Of a DNA stretch of 64,000 nt, positions 1 to 12,072 are shown one piece after another. Both the position numbers and the translations under genes were made by a program. Location: contig NC_081337.1 in assembly GCF_022539665.2 (NCBI RefSeq), positions 1,108,239-1,172,238 on the forward strand. Reading direction: 5' to 3'. The notes beneath the pieces were generated by a model. The model was not told the DNA's origin. It searched no databases and saw nothing but the letters and a program-made list of their open reading frames with translations. Every line of letters starts with the position of its first letter. Position 1 is the stretch's first letter. The stretch is from Daphnia carinata. Its lineage: Eukaryota; Arthropoda; Branchiopoda; Diplostraca; Daphniidae.

Positions 1-2
1 CT

Positions 3-306
3 GGAGCCGCTGGAGAAATTCAGTACGGCATTGCGGGCGGCAATACGGGAGACATTTTCCAAGTGAACGCCAAAACTGGCGAAGTTTCCATCGGCAAAGG
101 GTTGGACTTTGAAATCACAAGCCAATACGAATTGTGGATTGAGGCTCGAGATTCCGACGAGACTTCGCTGGCCAGCGTGACTCGTTTGCTAATCAACGTC
201 ACCGACTTTAATGACAACACTCCCGTGTTCGATCACGTCATCTATTACGCTAGCATTTTGGAAGAACAGTTCCCTCCGTCTCCACTGATGGCCTCAGCTT
301 CTCCGC
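3..306 (+). CDS. CadN: CadN exon (partial): cadherin repeat end
   Basis: The frame is open from base 3 and encodes the second half of a cadherin repeat ending in the calcium-binding linker DFNDNTPVF, then the start of the next repeat (ILEEQFPP). The 3' edge is uncertain. Splicing to the next exon at 735 needs phase 1, which fits a GTAATG donor at 307 or a weaker GTGCAT donor at 325. The more obvious CAG/GTTAGA site at 354 is phase 0 and would break the frame. Confidence 0.8.
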
Positions 307-3300
307 GTAATGGCGCTGACCATGGTGCATGGGACAATCGGGCGTTGCTACAGGTTAGAAACAGTTTTTTTTTTTTTTTTTTTTTTTTGTCCACCAACGA
401 TTGGTGGAGTGGAAAACGACACTTGGCAGTCCACTTCTCATGATTGGCTCGGCTGTAACCGAGGAAAACATAACTCTGTAACCAAAACAGTTTGCAATGC
501 TTTTATAATGCTGAAACCCACAAGTTGAACACACCCAACATTTTGTACATGATTTAATGTAATTTGTATTTTTTTGTTTCTACTTTTCATTTCTAAACCA
601 ATAGGATGGGAAAGCTGGTTTAGGTTTTTCGCACGGTGGTTCGCGTCATCCGACAAGCGGTGAGTTGCGGTCGAATACGTGATTAAAACATACATTGGAT
701 TGCTGGACTAAAAACTGTTTGATTTCTGACATAGGGCACGAGAATTTCGCCACCAACCAAATCGATCGAGTTCGAGGTCACAATGCGACCGACAAGATAG
801 TGCTGACGGTGCACGCGACTGATTCGGACTCGGGGCGCAACGGTCTTGTTCGCTACCAGTTGCGAAACAGTGGCGACCTGGACAATGCCTTCAGCGTGGA
901 CGCCGAATCAGGCAAGATTTACACCAACGTCAAACTGGACCGAGAAGACGTTGGCCATTACACGCTGATTGTTGAAGCTGTCGATCAAGGTGCACCTCAG
1001 CGCACGGGCACGGCCACCGTTTCAGTCACGGTCGCTGATAAAAACGACAACCCACCTCGTTTTACCCGCCTTTTCAGCGTGAATGTAACAGAGAACGCGG
1101 CCATCGGTACGTTCGTTATACAAGTGACAAGTTCCGACCGTGATATTGGTGTCAACGCCAACGCCACCTACAGCTTTACGGAAAACCCGACTGGCAAATT
1201 CCGAATCGATCCCGTCAGCGGCAATGTCACCGTTGCAGGCGTCATCGATCGTGAATCCAAAGAAGAATATCTGCTGAAAGTATCGGCAGTTGACGGCTCA
1301 TGGCGCGCTGAAACTCCGCTGACCATCACGGTCCAAGACCAGAACGACAACGCTCCCGAATTCGAGCACAGTTTCTACAGTTTCAGCTTTGCCGAGTTGC
1401 AGCGTAACGTGGCCTTTGTGGGCCAGGTAACGGCAGCCGATCGCGACAAGCAAGGACCCAATGCCATGATAACATACTCGCTGAAACATCCTTCCGAGTT
1501 TTTCTCGGTCGATCCGACCAGTGGAGAGATCCTGTCGAAGCAAACGGTTCGCTACAAACACACGAACAAAGGATCGTCACCCGAGAACATGTATACTTTG
1601 TGGGTAGTAGCGGCAGACAACGGGAAACCGCCGCTTTCATCCGAATGTCTCGTAAGCATCAACGTCGTCAACGCCAACAGTTACGCGCCTCGTTTCGAGA
1701 AACCCGTCTTCTTCTCGCCGGTGCCTGACAGTGCCGTTTTGGGTCAGAACATTCTGCAGCTGGTTGCCGAAACGGGTCAGTCTGACGCGACGGGCGGCGC
1801 CGTCGTTCACGCCAACGCGATAGAGTACGTCAAAGTCGGCGGCAACGGATCCGACTTCTTCAACGTCGAAAAAGATACGGGATGGGTGACGGTGACTGGT
1901 CCACTGTTTGGCCGCCGCGACATGGAGTTCGTTCTGGTCGTCCGCGCCCACAGCACGGGCGCCCCGCCGACCCACGACGAAGCGCTGGTGCGTCTGGTGG
2001 TCACGGGCGAAAATCGTCACATACCCGTGTTCACGGCCCTCAGCTATCAAATTATCGTCCAAGAGAGCGAGCCACTGGGCTCAGTTATTGTCAGCGTCAC
2101 GGCATCTGATAACGACAGTGGACCCAACGGTGTTGTTCGCTACGCCATCGTCAGCGGCAATGACGAGAACAAGTTCGCCATCGACGCCAGCACCGGAGCC
2201 ATCAGCGTTGCCAACACGCTAGATTTCGACACTTTGCAGAAATTCACGCTGAACATCACGGCGACCGATATGGGCTTTGAACCCAAATTGGCAACAGCCA
2301 CTTTGACTGTCATATTGACGGACGTCAACGACAATCCGCCGCGTTTCAATCAGTCCCATTACGATGGTTATGTTCGGGAAAACTCACCGCCCGATACTTT
2401 GGTCATCGATTTGGAAGCGTTTGATGCCGATTCGGCCAAGAACAGCGTCATCCAGTATTCAATTATTGGCGGCAGCGGCAAAGAATTTTTCGCCGTCGAT
2501 TCCGAGACTGGAGTTGTAACCACAAAGAGCTCATTCGATTTCGAAGAGAAAACGTTTTACGACTTGGATGTTCTGGCTTCCAACCCGGACTCTTCCATGT
2601 TTGGCTCAACAGTCGTTCGCGTTCACATTACTGGGCGCAACGAATTCTTCCCCAAATTCGTCCAGCCAGTCTTCCAGTTCACCGTTTCTGAATCGGTGCC
2701 GGTTGGGGCCAGTGTTGGCATCATCCAGGCAACCGATAGGGACAATGGAGAAGACGGCGAAGTCTTTTACCTCTTCGTGGGATCCAGCAACGATCGCGGA
2801 TTCCACATCACACCTGAAACCGGAGTCATCACTGTGGCTCGTCCTCTGGATCGCGAATCGAACCTTCATTTCGTCAGCATCTTGAAAGAACAGTCGCCGT
2901 TGACCAGCGGCCAGCGTGGCATCGGCTCCGACTCCAACAATCAAGACGTGGCCTCGTCCGACTATTTCGTCAGTCCAGTTGACCACGCTCGCATTGTACT
3001 CTCGGTTATGGCCAAGAACAGAGGCGGCATTAGAGGGAACGATACGGACGAAGCGCAAGTCATCATCTCCATCCAGGACGGCAACGATCCTCCAGTCTTC
3101 GTCCAGCCCGTTTACCACGTGCAACAACTTGTGGAATCTGCACCAGTTGGCACTAAAGTGGTGACTGTTCAAGCCATCGACAAAGACGTCCGACCACCGA
3201 ACAACGAGTTCACCTACTCGATCCTGGGCGGAGAAGGCAGCAAAGCCTTCAGGATTGATCCTCGTACCGGCGTCATTGAAACGGCCGCTCTTCTGGATCG

Positions 3301-6300
3301 CGAGCGTCAAGCCGTCTATAATGTGACGGTGGGCGCCATAGACAGGGGCTCGCCTCCGCAAACAGGCACGGCCGAAGTGCACATCGTCCTCCAGGATGTC
3401 AACGACAATGGCCCCACTTTCGAACCGGCGCGCCCAGCCGGTTCGGTTTTCGAGAACGAGCCGCCGGGAACGAGCGTCATGATTTTGAGGGCCATCGATG
3501 CCGACCAGGCGCCCAACGCAGAGCCTTTTACCTACGCGATAGTAGGCGGCGAACACAAAGATTATTTCATTGTCGACAAAGATACGGGAGTCGTGCGGAC
3601 AACCAGTATCCTCGATCGAGAAGAGGCTGCTCAAATGACGGTCGTTGTCGAGATAGCTGACGGTGGAAGCCCTCAGCTCAAGTCGCAACTCCCCGTCACC
3701 GTCAACGTCTTGGACAGGAACGATAATCCTAGCACGCCCCGCACCGTCCGACTCATCGTCAACATTTTCACTGAGACTTTCAACGGCGGGCGGATCGCCG
3801 ACGTCAGGCCCAATGATCTGGACATCTCCGGACAGTACCAGTGCCGCATCATCAACGGCCAATCGGCCAGTGCCACCAATCTGTTTAGCATACCGAGAGG
3901 TTGCAACTTGCACGCTTCGCGTGTTCACAAGCCCTCTGAATACAGCGTGAAAATTTCCGGCAATGACGGTCTCCACCCAGACGTCACGTCGTCCGTCTCA
4001 GTTTCTTTCGTACCATTCGACAATAAGACGTTGCAACACAGCGTCACACTGCGCCTGCTGAATACGACGACGGAGCGTTTGCTTGTGCACCACTGGAAAT
4101 CGCTAATCGACGGCCTGCAGGCAAGCGTTTCTTTCGGCACGGTTCACGTCTACAGCATTCGCCAGGAAGGCGAGCACGTGGACCTCATTTTAGCCGTGCA
4201 CAAAACGCAAGGAGATTACTGGGATCAAGACAGCGTCGCCACATTTTTGGATGCGGCCAAGGAGCTGACGCAGAAGGCTCTGGCTCCACCCACTAAATTC
4301 GTCACAAATTACACACCGTGCCAGAACATGCCTTGCGAGAACGGCGGTGTGTGCACATCCCATTTGCGGATGACCGAAGAAATGGAGACAGTCGACTCTC
4401 CGTCTCTGATTTTCACCTCGCCCCGACTGGAACAGCAGTTTGTTTGCACTTGCAAAAATGGCTTTAGTGGGCCTCGGTGTGAACTACGCCAAGACCCGTG
4501 CACCCCTACGCCGTGTCGCAACGGAGGTTCCTGCACTCGGCAAGGCTCCGATTTCCAGTGTAGCTGCCCACTCGGTTTCCAAGGCAAACAATGCGATCAA
4601 GAACGAAGCCGAGCGTGTGAGCTCACACCGTCGCCATGCCGCAATGGCGGATCGTGCCAAGAGACGCCCGAAGGAGCTTATTTTTGCCTGTGCCGACCTG
4701 GCTATCGGGGAAACCAATGTGAACTGACATCGGATTCGTGTCGACCCAATCCTTGCTTGAACGGCGGGCATTGCGACAATCGCAAGCCGGGGTATCGTTG
4801 CGTCTGCTCCGACAATTACTTTGGCACGCATTGCGAGAGGTCGTCTTTCGGATTTTCGGAATTGTCGTACATGATGTTCCCGCCGCTGGAAGCCAGCACC
4901 AATGACATTTCGATTGTTTTCTCGACCAATATGGGCAATGCACTTCTGGCCTACAATTTCGGTCAGCAGACTGGCGGACGATCGGACTTTGTAGCACTGG
5001 AGATTTACCAAGGAAAGGCCCGCTTCATGTTCGGTGGCTCCCAAACAGCCATCGCTTCTATTAGCGTCCCGAAACAAGTGGCCGATGGCAAATGGTACCG
5101 CGTCACTGCGACTCGGAACGGACGTATTGGGTCGCTGAGCGTCGGCGAGTGCTCGCTTACTGGTGAAAGCTGTAGAGATTGCCGATCAGGTGACAGGACC
5201 TGCTCTGCTGACTACACTGGACCTACAGGGTATTACTATAATTAATTTATATAATTATTAATTATTATTATTATTATTTATTAATTATTTATCATTGTTA
5301 TTAGTATCTTAAATTGATTCTTGAGTTATGGTTCAGCGTTAATGACTCATTTTCTTTCTATCAAAATCGATTTGTAGCACTCTGAACTTCAGCAATCAGC
5401 CAATGTATTTAGGCGGTGTTGCGACCATTGAGGCGATTCAAGATCGACCTGGTCAGGTGCACAGCGACGATTTCGTCGGCTGCTTCCAAAGCGTGTCGGT
5501 CAACGGCCGCTCGCTAAATCTTTCCAGCCCACTTAAATCGAGAGGAGTTACGAGCACCTGCCAACGTCGTCGAGATATCTGCAATGTCCATGCGCCTTCT
5601 TGCGGAACCGGTGGCACATGCGTCGATGGCTGGAGCAATGCCACGTGCGTTTGTCAGGGAGGACTTCAGGCTCCTAATTGCTTTGTTGCGTTGGAACCCC
5701 TGTCTTTCACGGCCGGTAGTTATGTCGAGTTCCATATCTCTGAGCGCCACCGACGGCGGCAGATTCTTCAGACCCTCCATTCCAGTGGCCAAAAATGGAA
5801 AAGGGAAATACCGGATGAAAACTCTTGGAGCAACACGCGCCTAAGTCGAGGCCGGCGTGAAATCGGTGAAGCCGTTTCCATACACAACTCCGTCTCGGTC
5901 AGTTTCAGAACGGTGACGAAAAACGGCTACCTGTTCTTTGCCGCAACCAACAACGATTTCACTACGTTGAGGGTAAGTTTCGTAGGAACGGAACAAAGCA
6001 AATCAGTTTAAATTGACTTATAATTTTATTTTTCTTATATTCTTTATTCACTGTGTATAGTTACAAGATGGTCTTTTACAATATGCCTCGCGATACGGAT
6101 CTGGATCTTTGGTTAATATGACGATTGAAGATAAGGCAGTAGCAGACGGATCGTGGCACAACGTCACCTTGACGTCCAAGTTTAGGGCTTTGCGTCTTTA
6201 TCTGGATGGCGTGGAAGTTGGCGACGAGCTTGACATGTCTATCGTTCACGATTTCGTGGATCCTTACTTGACATCCGTTTTAATTGGCGCCGCTAATAAA

Positions 6301-8161
6301 GACGTATACAACATGAACGAGGATATGTTTGGTGAGTTGGCTGTTAACATTCGCGCACCTTCTAGAATTGATCGTAATCTTGTTCGTCATTACAATGATT
6401 GATCCTTGTATTCTTTCAGAGTTTGAGGGATGTCTGGCCAATTTCACAGTCAACGGTGAGATCCAGCCGCTCAACGGTTCCGGTGGAATCTTTGACAGAG
6501 TCATTCACCACGGTCGCATTTTGGCTGGTTGCAGCAACAGCATCGCGGGCGCCTCCACTGCCCCTGATCCTCTAAGCATTGGCATCACGCTCGTTATCGT
6601 TTTCTTCGTTATCCTCCTTGTGGCGATCCTCATTAGTTTCGTCGTTGTACGCGTGCGCCGACAGCAACGCGATAAAAAAGCAGGATTGCAGATCAACAAA
6701 CACAACGGAGGTGCCATGATGGGCGGCGGATCGGTGAACGATCCGTCTCGAACTTTAGCCGAATCAGGTTACATTGAAACTTCTGACGTTAGCGAAGACG
6801 GATGTGTCAGACCATCGTTGACGCAGGACTTGACATCGAAAAAGTTCCGCGAACGCGAAGTGGCCGACCACCGGGAAAGAGACAGACCACAACGACCTGA
6901 CATCATTGAGCGCGAAGTGGTGAACAAGTCTCCAGGCGTACCTTTGCGAGTTGAGGATTCGCATTTGGGGGATCACAGTTCCATGACCGGCCTCGGCGGC
7001 TTAGGTGATTGCGAGGCCCCTGAACATTACGACTTGGAGAACGCCAGCTCAATAGCGCCATCCGATATCGATATTGTCTATCACTACAAAGGCTATCGCG
7101 ATGGCAACGTCCGCAAGTACAAGACGAATCCTCACGTTCCCAGCTACCACAAGCACAACCATCGTCATTCGCCGCATAGCTTCGCCAGTCCTCCCCATCG
7201 CGAGTCCCCAAGAAACATGCTGAGATCCAGTCCAGCACCCGGATTGCCTGGAGGGCCACCAGTAGCACCTCCTCGTGAATCTCCAGGAGTTTTGAAAATG
7301 CAAAGCACGCCACTAGCTCGTCTCAGTCCAAGCTCTGAGCTCTCGCAACAAACTCCTCGCATTCTCACACTGCAAGACCTCAGCGGAAAGCCGTTGCAGA
7401 CGGCTCTTTTAGCTACATCTCAAGTAGGTGGCGTCAAGGATGTCATGAGTACGAGCGAGAGGAGCCTCAACAGTCCCGTCAGTCAGCTGAGTCAGAGTAC
7501 GAGCTCGATACGGAACTCGTCCCAGGCTACCAAGAAGAAGAAGAAGACAGGGAGCGATATGGGAGTTGCGCTTGGCCTCACAGCCGAAGAAATCGAGCGC
7601 CTCAACTCTCGGCCACGTAATTCCAGCTTGGTCAGTACACTTGATGCTGTTTCGAGTTCAAGTGACGACCGGCCAAGGAGTAAGGAAAAGCTGGCAGAAT
7701 TAATGGAAACGAACACCGAGTTGTTGGAAACGGCCGAGAGTTCCACTGACGAGAGTGGCAACGACTCGTTTACTTGCTCAGAATTCGAATACGAGAATAA
7801 CTACGAAAAAGTTTCACGGGACTTTGGACCAGGAAACATGATCTTCTCGAAGCTTGCCGAAGTTGATAATGAAAACGAACATGACAATGAATCGGCCAAA
7901 CACTACGACGGTTTCGACTCTTTCCGCGGCTCTCTTAGCACTCTTGTCGCATCCGATGACGACCTGTCAAACATCAGTGCATACAAACCTCCCAATGGAT
8001 CATCGCTGGGATGGGACTACCTTCTCAACTGGGGGCCAAATTTTGAGAGCTTGGTTGGTGTCTTTAAAGACATAGCCGAATTACCGGACTGCAATAATGG
8101 TAGAGTAAATGTGACTTCTCGTATGGTCGTAGGTCCTAAGGCAAGTGAAGAGTACATATAA
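3..8161 (+). CDS. CadN: Neural cadherin (CadN-type), 5'-incomplete, five exons seen
   Basis: This is a classical type III (N-type) cadherin, a calcium-dependent homophilic adhesion receptor that links neurons and axons through catenins. The visible exons are 3-306 (end uncertain), 735-5229, 5378-5972, 6061-6331 and 6420-8161. About ten cadherin repeats are recognisable by DxNDN-type linkers (DFNDNTP, DKNDNPP, DQNDNAP, DVNDNPP, DVNDNGP, DRNDNP). They are followed by four EGF modules (about 4315-4840), a laminin-G domain, a fifth EGF (about 5574-5682), a second laminin-G domain, one membrane helix (about 6580-6655) and a cytoplasmic tail of about 500 residues. The tail contains the arthropod CadN signature DLENASSIAPSDIDIVYHYK, the beta-catenin-binding side. 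This order matches fly CadN. The 5' part of the gene lies outside the window. It is the only clearly host-type protein gene seen. Confidence 0.95.
307..734 (+). other. CadN intron with long T tract
   Basis: This stretch does not code for cadherin. It contains an uninterrupted run of more than 20 T starting at 365 and ends in ACATAG before the next exon. The donor at 307 is inferred from reading phase. RNA evidence would be needed to choose between it and 325. Confidence 0.6.
735..5229 (+). CDS. CadN: CadN large exon: cadherin repeats, EGF modules, laminin-G start
   Basis: This single 4.5-kb exon encodes most of the ectodomain. Repeats follow one another to about 3760. A cysteine-poor linker domain follows (about 3760-4300), where classical invertebrate cadherins carry their primitive classical proteolytic site. 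Next are four EGF modules with CxNGGxC cores (CENGGVC, CRNGGSC, CRNGGSC, CLNGGHC); the first has an insertion of roughly 25 residues. The first laminin-G domain then begins. The open frame continues upstream to about 695 and downstream to a TAA at 5245, but both extensions are intronic. The acceptor is ATAG/GG at 734/735 and the donor is AGG/GTATTA at 5229/5230. An unusual insertion rich in S, N and D (about 2900-2970) sits inside one repeat. Confidence 0.93.
5230..5377 (+). other. CadN intron, 148 nt
   Basis: GTATTA...TGTAG, very AT-rich with ATT/ATA runs. Splicing restores the laminin-G reading frame: two bases carried from 5228-5229 plus one from 5378 make a glycine codon between GPT and TLNF. 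Confidence 0.85.
5378..5972 (+). CDS. CadN: CadN exon: end of laminin-G 1, EGF 5, start of laminin-G 2
   Basis: The exon encodes RPGQVHSDDFVGCFQSVSVN, a hallmark of CadN laminin-G 1, then an EGF-like module (CNVHAPSCGTGGTC) and the beginning of the second laminin-G domain. A basic stretch rich in R and S (about 5740-5870) interrupts the second domain and looks like a surface loop. The donor is AGG/GTAAGT (phase 0) at 5972/5973. Reading on past it gives an artificial stop at 6011. Confidence 0.9.
5973..6060 (+). other. CadN intron, 88 nt
   Basis: GTAAGT donor, TATAG acceptor, phase 0. It joins TTLR to LQDGLLQYAS in the second laminin-G domain. Confidence 0.88.
6061..6331 (+). CDS. CadN: CadN exon: laminin-G 2 core
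   Basis: The exon encodes the beta-sandwich core of the second laminin-G domain (LYLDGVEVGDELDMS and the following strands) and ends after MNEDMF plus one base. The donor G/GTGAGT is at 6332. The exon is only 271 nt, in line with a compact arthropod gene. Confidence 0.9.
6332..6419 (+). other. CadN intron, 88 nt
   Basis: GTGAGT donor and TTTCAG acceptor, phase 1. One G from the upstream exon plus AG downstream forms a glutamate codon preceding FEGCLANFTVNG. Confidence 0.88.
6420..8161 (+). CDS. CadN: CadN last exon: membrane span and catenin-binding tail
   Basis: The exon begins with the last laminin-G strands (EGCLANFTVNGEIQPLNG), then a single hydrophobic helix (about 6580-6655, ITLVIVFFVILLVAILISF) and a basic stop-transfer segment RVRRQQRDKK. 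The cytoplasmic tail has a juxtamembrane region for p120-type catenin and a conserved DLENASSIAPSDIDIVYHYK block. A proline/serine-rich, probably disordered, middle follows (7100-7700). The C-terminal acidic beta-catenin-binding segment ends with GWDYLLNWGPNFESLVGVF. The stop TAA is at 8159-8161. The disordered middle is longer than I expect for fly CadN; I cannot measure that here. Confidence 0.93.
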
Positions 8162-9508
8162 GTATCGGAATCTATCACTGCGTCGTTGGCTTCATGGTTA
8201 AAGAAATGAGAAAATTTCTTTAGCAACATCAATAGCCGGCGAACACACAAACAAGTTTTGAGTATTTTTGGATACTAAAAAAAGGAAAATAAGAAGAAGA
8301 AGAAGAAAATAAAATAAAACCGAATAAAAAAAAATAAAAAAAAAATAAAAAGTTAGAAAAAAACCTTATTTTTCTTTCCACCGCAGAATTACATTTTGAA
8401 AGTGTGAATGTTTTTGGCGGCGAATAATTTACCTCTTAAAAATTATTGAATGATATGTTAAATTCGCGTTAGTTTCGTGTTTAGGCTTTTGAAATGTGTA
8501 ATCTGCTCTCCAATAATGTGTGTACAGCTTTTTTTGTTCTATGCTCATTTTGTGGGATTTGCAATTTATTCTTTGCATGTATATAGAGCAGATTTGGCAG
8601 TTGATGTACGCATTGCTCCGTGTGTAGTGCCAAATAAAGTGTGGTTTATCATTTGCCAAATTTGTTTCCAGTACTAGCAAATGTCCCCCTCGTGCTTCAT
8701 ATGCCATAAGGGGTATTTACCATTGCGTGCATCAGGTATATATAGCCGACACCATTTACATAAATGTTACATCATCATTTGGGAGGATATAACAACGCTC
8801 AGCTTGGCGGCCCATCGATTTAATAGACCGAGCTTAGACTGCTATTCTCGTAATTAAAGAGTGAATTTCTACTTCTTCTCTTTGTTGGCATTTCGTTACA
8901 TTACTATGCTAGAACAGCCTAGCCAAAGCAAGTGAAGGATAGATTTTCAACGTGTCGTATTGCAATGAAGTTCAGTGTTCTTGATGTATAAATTTATTAT
9001 CAACTTGTTGTTTTACTCCATACTATATACCGAAGGCCATATATTCATCGAACTTCTATTTGCTTGTAGCTTATTTAGCAATGTAAAAGTCATTATTGCG
9101 GTTCCTCTACAAGTTTTTGCTGTGTACCGGACCCAAAGATAAACCGGGTTTAAGTTCCATTTAAATTTGTAGAACCAAATTTGGTGGACTAAGTCGAAAC
9201 AAAATTTTGAAAGCTAGCGTGACCGAGCAAATTTTTAAATGACGTCTGCGTTATACCTCGTAGACAGAGCAGGGATCAATTTTGTAGCATTGTGATTGTG
9301 TAACCACTATTTTAGTCCCAGTCAAGGCCAGGAGGCATATGTGTGTTCTGTTAACAAAGATAGGAGTGTGTACCGGGGAGTGCTATTATCTGCTGATCTT
9401 TCTCTTGACTATTCTCTCTTGCTACTCGATGGATGCATCCCTGCGCAAAAAAAACAAACAAACCACGGTTTTGGTATCAGCTGGTCTAGCCACCCGGTGT
9501 AGCTTCCC
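8162..9508 (+). other. CadN 3' UTR and intergenic DNA
   Basis: There is no convincing coding content. AAUAAA-type hexamers occur in an A-rich block at about 8305-8350 and again at about 8632 (CAAATAAAG), so the CadN message probably ends in one of these places. The rest is AT-rich unique-looking sequence. Confidence 0.5.
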
Positions 9509-11040
9509 CAGGGTTGGATAACCGCGTTAAAAAAAATACCGCGATAGTACCGCGGTAATGCGGTATTACCGCTACCGCTACCGCGATATTTTTTTTCCAA
9601 TGGTTACTGCTACCGTTACCGCTAGTAAAAAATACCAAAAATCGGTAACGGTACTTTTAAGCCATCTAGCGATATAACTATTAATTTTCCTGTTTTTAGC
9701 AGACTGCATTTCAAGTAAATATTTCAAAACGTTTTTTATTCCTATTTCCCTAGTTGTTCACAGGGTTTGAGGGACCTCGATCAATCAAATACGTCTAAAT
9801 TTCGGACAAACGCTACTATGGTACCCATCACAAGTTGCATTCTCACTTTTGCAGGTTTATCTAGGCTAGTACTAGGAATGTTTTATGGCTGCTATTGCAG
9901 CAGTATAAAAAATTTTTAAGTATTGCAGCCATCCATAGAATATTGTAAGAAATGTTGCTATTATCTGTGTGTACTTCAAGTTATTAAAAAGAGATAGAGG
10001 TTATGATAGTCTAGTTTATTTGAGCCTTATGTTTAATGAACTTTTTTCTATTCAAAGTTGGTTATTTTGAATTTCCTACTAATGATAATTACATATCCGA
10101 AGTTGATTCAAGTATGGATATTGTCTCTGAACCATCTCTTGACATGTCCACTAACATTGGTGAGGCGAAAACTAGTTGTACACGTTCAAAAACAAAAGGG
10201 AAAAAAGGTGAGAAAATGAAACATGAAACAAACCTTAAACCAACCAAATTAATACCCATTATAAATCCAAGTTCAATTTTAGATGGCGAAAAACGTATCA
10301 TTCTCTATCCTGAAACGCTTATCAAATAAGTTGGACCAGGCAAGAGAAAGGGAACTTCGTATGATGAATGCCTTATTGGACAGTGCAAAGTAAAGCCAAA
10401 GGCACTATTAGCAGTAGACAATTTAAGAGGCAACATCACAAAACACCTTTCAATTAAATATAACAAAGAAAATTTTGAAAATTTCAATTTTCTATGCAAA
10501 GAAACTGACATTACCAAGTGAAACGAATTTCAAAGTGAAACGAAGTAGTTCTTTCCTGAAAACACAAGGAACTGCAGCAACATTAAAAGAAACTCAAACA
10601 AAACTATCGTAAAGTGGCAACGTACGAATTTTAGGTCTTAATTGCATTACGAGACCGAAATTTAGATTTTTTTTGTGCATGCTATGCACTCGTCTTGGAG
10701 TCAAAACAAAACGATACTGTGAGAAGTGCGATAAGTGTTTCCTTCGAAAGAAAAAGATAAGGCTCAAAGGGAACCTGAATGAAGCACAATGGCTCTGCAA
10801 TATGGCTGAATGGTTTTAAGGGCCAACAGTTCGTTATAGTAAATCACATCAATGCAGAAGTGATTTTCATGAAATTTGATGGTATTATGCAAAAAAAAAT
10901 TTTTTTACCGCTACCGTTACCGTGCGTTACTTGGAAAAAAATTACCGCGGTAGTACCGCTACCGCGATACTTTCTGCGAAAATTGAAGTACCGCTACCGC
11001 GGTACTTTTCAAAAGTACCGCTTCCAACCCTGAGCTTCCC
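9501..11040. mobile_element. Non-autonomous hAT element with 8-bp target duplication
   Basis: The element proper is 9509-11032 (1524 bp). It begins CAGGGTTGG and ends CCAACCCTG, a perfect 9-bp inverted terminus. It is flanked by the identical 8-mer AGCTTCCC at 9501-9508 and 11033-11040. An 8-bp target duplication plus CAGGG/CCCTG-type ends is diagnostic of the hAT superfamily. Both subterminal regions are crowded with TACCGC/GCGGTA motifs (9525-9600 and 10908-11020), probably transposase-binding clusters. The interior keeps only a BED-finger-like coding remnant. The intact ends and duplication suggest fairly recent mobilisation by a transposase from elsewhere. Confidence 0.9.
10036..10523 (+). 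pseudogene. hAT transposase N-terminal (BED finger) remnant
   Basis: An ATG at 10036 opens about 97 codons to a TAA at 10329. In a neighbouring frame the sequence continues with a BED-type zinc-finger pattern (SYDECLIGQC ... LRGNITKHLSIKY), with C-x-C-type cysteines and the NITKHL histidine helix typical of hAT transposases. The frame break and absence of a catalytic or dimerisation domain make it non-functional. It supports the hAT assignment of the surrounding element. Confidence 0.6.
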
Positions 11041-11691
11041 GTACTTAGCTGGTGCAACTGCCCATCAAGAACTGCCCATCATTCCATAATAGTAACCTCT
11101 TATTCGCCCAATCATTGAAGCCGTCGTCCCCCTAGCATGACATCTGGTCGTCGCTTCATCCACCGAATTCAGCCAGTCAAAGTGTTCTCTAATTTATTTG
11201 ATTTTCAATGCTCATCCATCTTCCTTTGTAGTTGCCAACCTGTTTACTAACCGACGTGTCGTTGCTGCCCGTCATTCCACCCGGTTTAGCTACTCTTGAA
11301 TTGGCAAACTTTATCTGTCAGTCGATTCGGCATACTGTATTTGCCATGATTTCATTCATCGCCACCAGCGTTAGATGTGACTGACCGTCGACTCAACATT
11401 TATCATTGCGAGTCGAACCAACAGTTTTTTGGCTCTACGCATACAAATAGTTATAATTTGTACATTCACGTGGTACCGAAAGTATTCGGACAACGAGAGA
11501 AACATAACTGAAAACCACGTTTTCAAAAATTCCCTAAAAACTGAATTTGCCCAACCCAACCAGGATGAAAATTATTTTGCGAACCTTTCTCAACGTGTGG
11601 CTAAAACAATTTTTTTAAACATATATTTTTTTGCGGTATAGTGCGTGTATATGGGCGTGAAAAATATCTGGATATTCGAGCGGGACAACAG
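11041..11691. other. No gene recognised
   Basis: AT-rich intergenic sequence. The short open frames here (about 60-70 codons on each strand) show no motif I recognise. I see no RNA gene or inverted repeat. Confidence 0.5.
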
Positions 11692-11796
11692 TGTCAAGGT
11701 CGTCTACAAGTGGCGCCACTGACCTCCGGCAACTCAGAGGGGAATCTTCTGGAACAATAAACGGGCAGTCTCGTGCCTGCACTCAGAACTGCAACA
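11692..11796 (+). repeat. 5' LTR of Mag-like Gypsy remnant
   Basis: Starts TGTCAAGG and ends TGCAACA, sharing blocks such as CAATAAACGGGCAGTCTCGT with the downstream LTR. It contains the AATAAA poly(A) signal. It is followed at once by TGGTGTCAGAAG, which looks like a tRNA primer-binding site. Confidence 0.75.
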
Positions 11797-12072
11797 TGGT
11801 GTCAGAAGTCTGTGCTGTTTGTGATGATGGATGACTTGTATTTTGGGTGATGGTGGACGATAAAACACGAAACACTAAAATGCTTGATCACTCATCTATT
11901 GCTCTCAGCACACATACACTTTATCCCCTTCCAGAGCCTTCCACCCTTTAGCTCTCTCCGTGCCGCCTGACCTCTGGTGGATACTACAGAAGTCTATTAC
12001 AAAGTTTGTGAACCACGCGACGACCACGTGTTGAACAGAGTGTAACGTGCCTTTTCAGTGACGATCAGCAAG

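Noticed and set aside
2606-3976. 456-codon open frame on the minus strand
   Set aside because: Shadow of the cadherin exon on the opposite strand; no domain, and GC-rich codon usage of the plus gene explains its openness.
695-5245. Treating the whole open stretch as one exon
   Set aside because: The first about 13 and last about 5 codons lie in introns; splice sites at 735 and 5229 restore cadherin and laminin-G reading frames.
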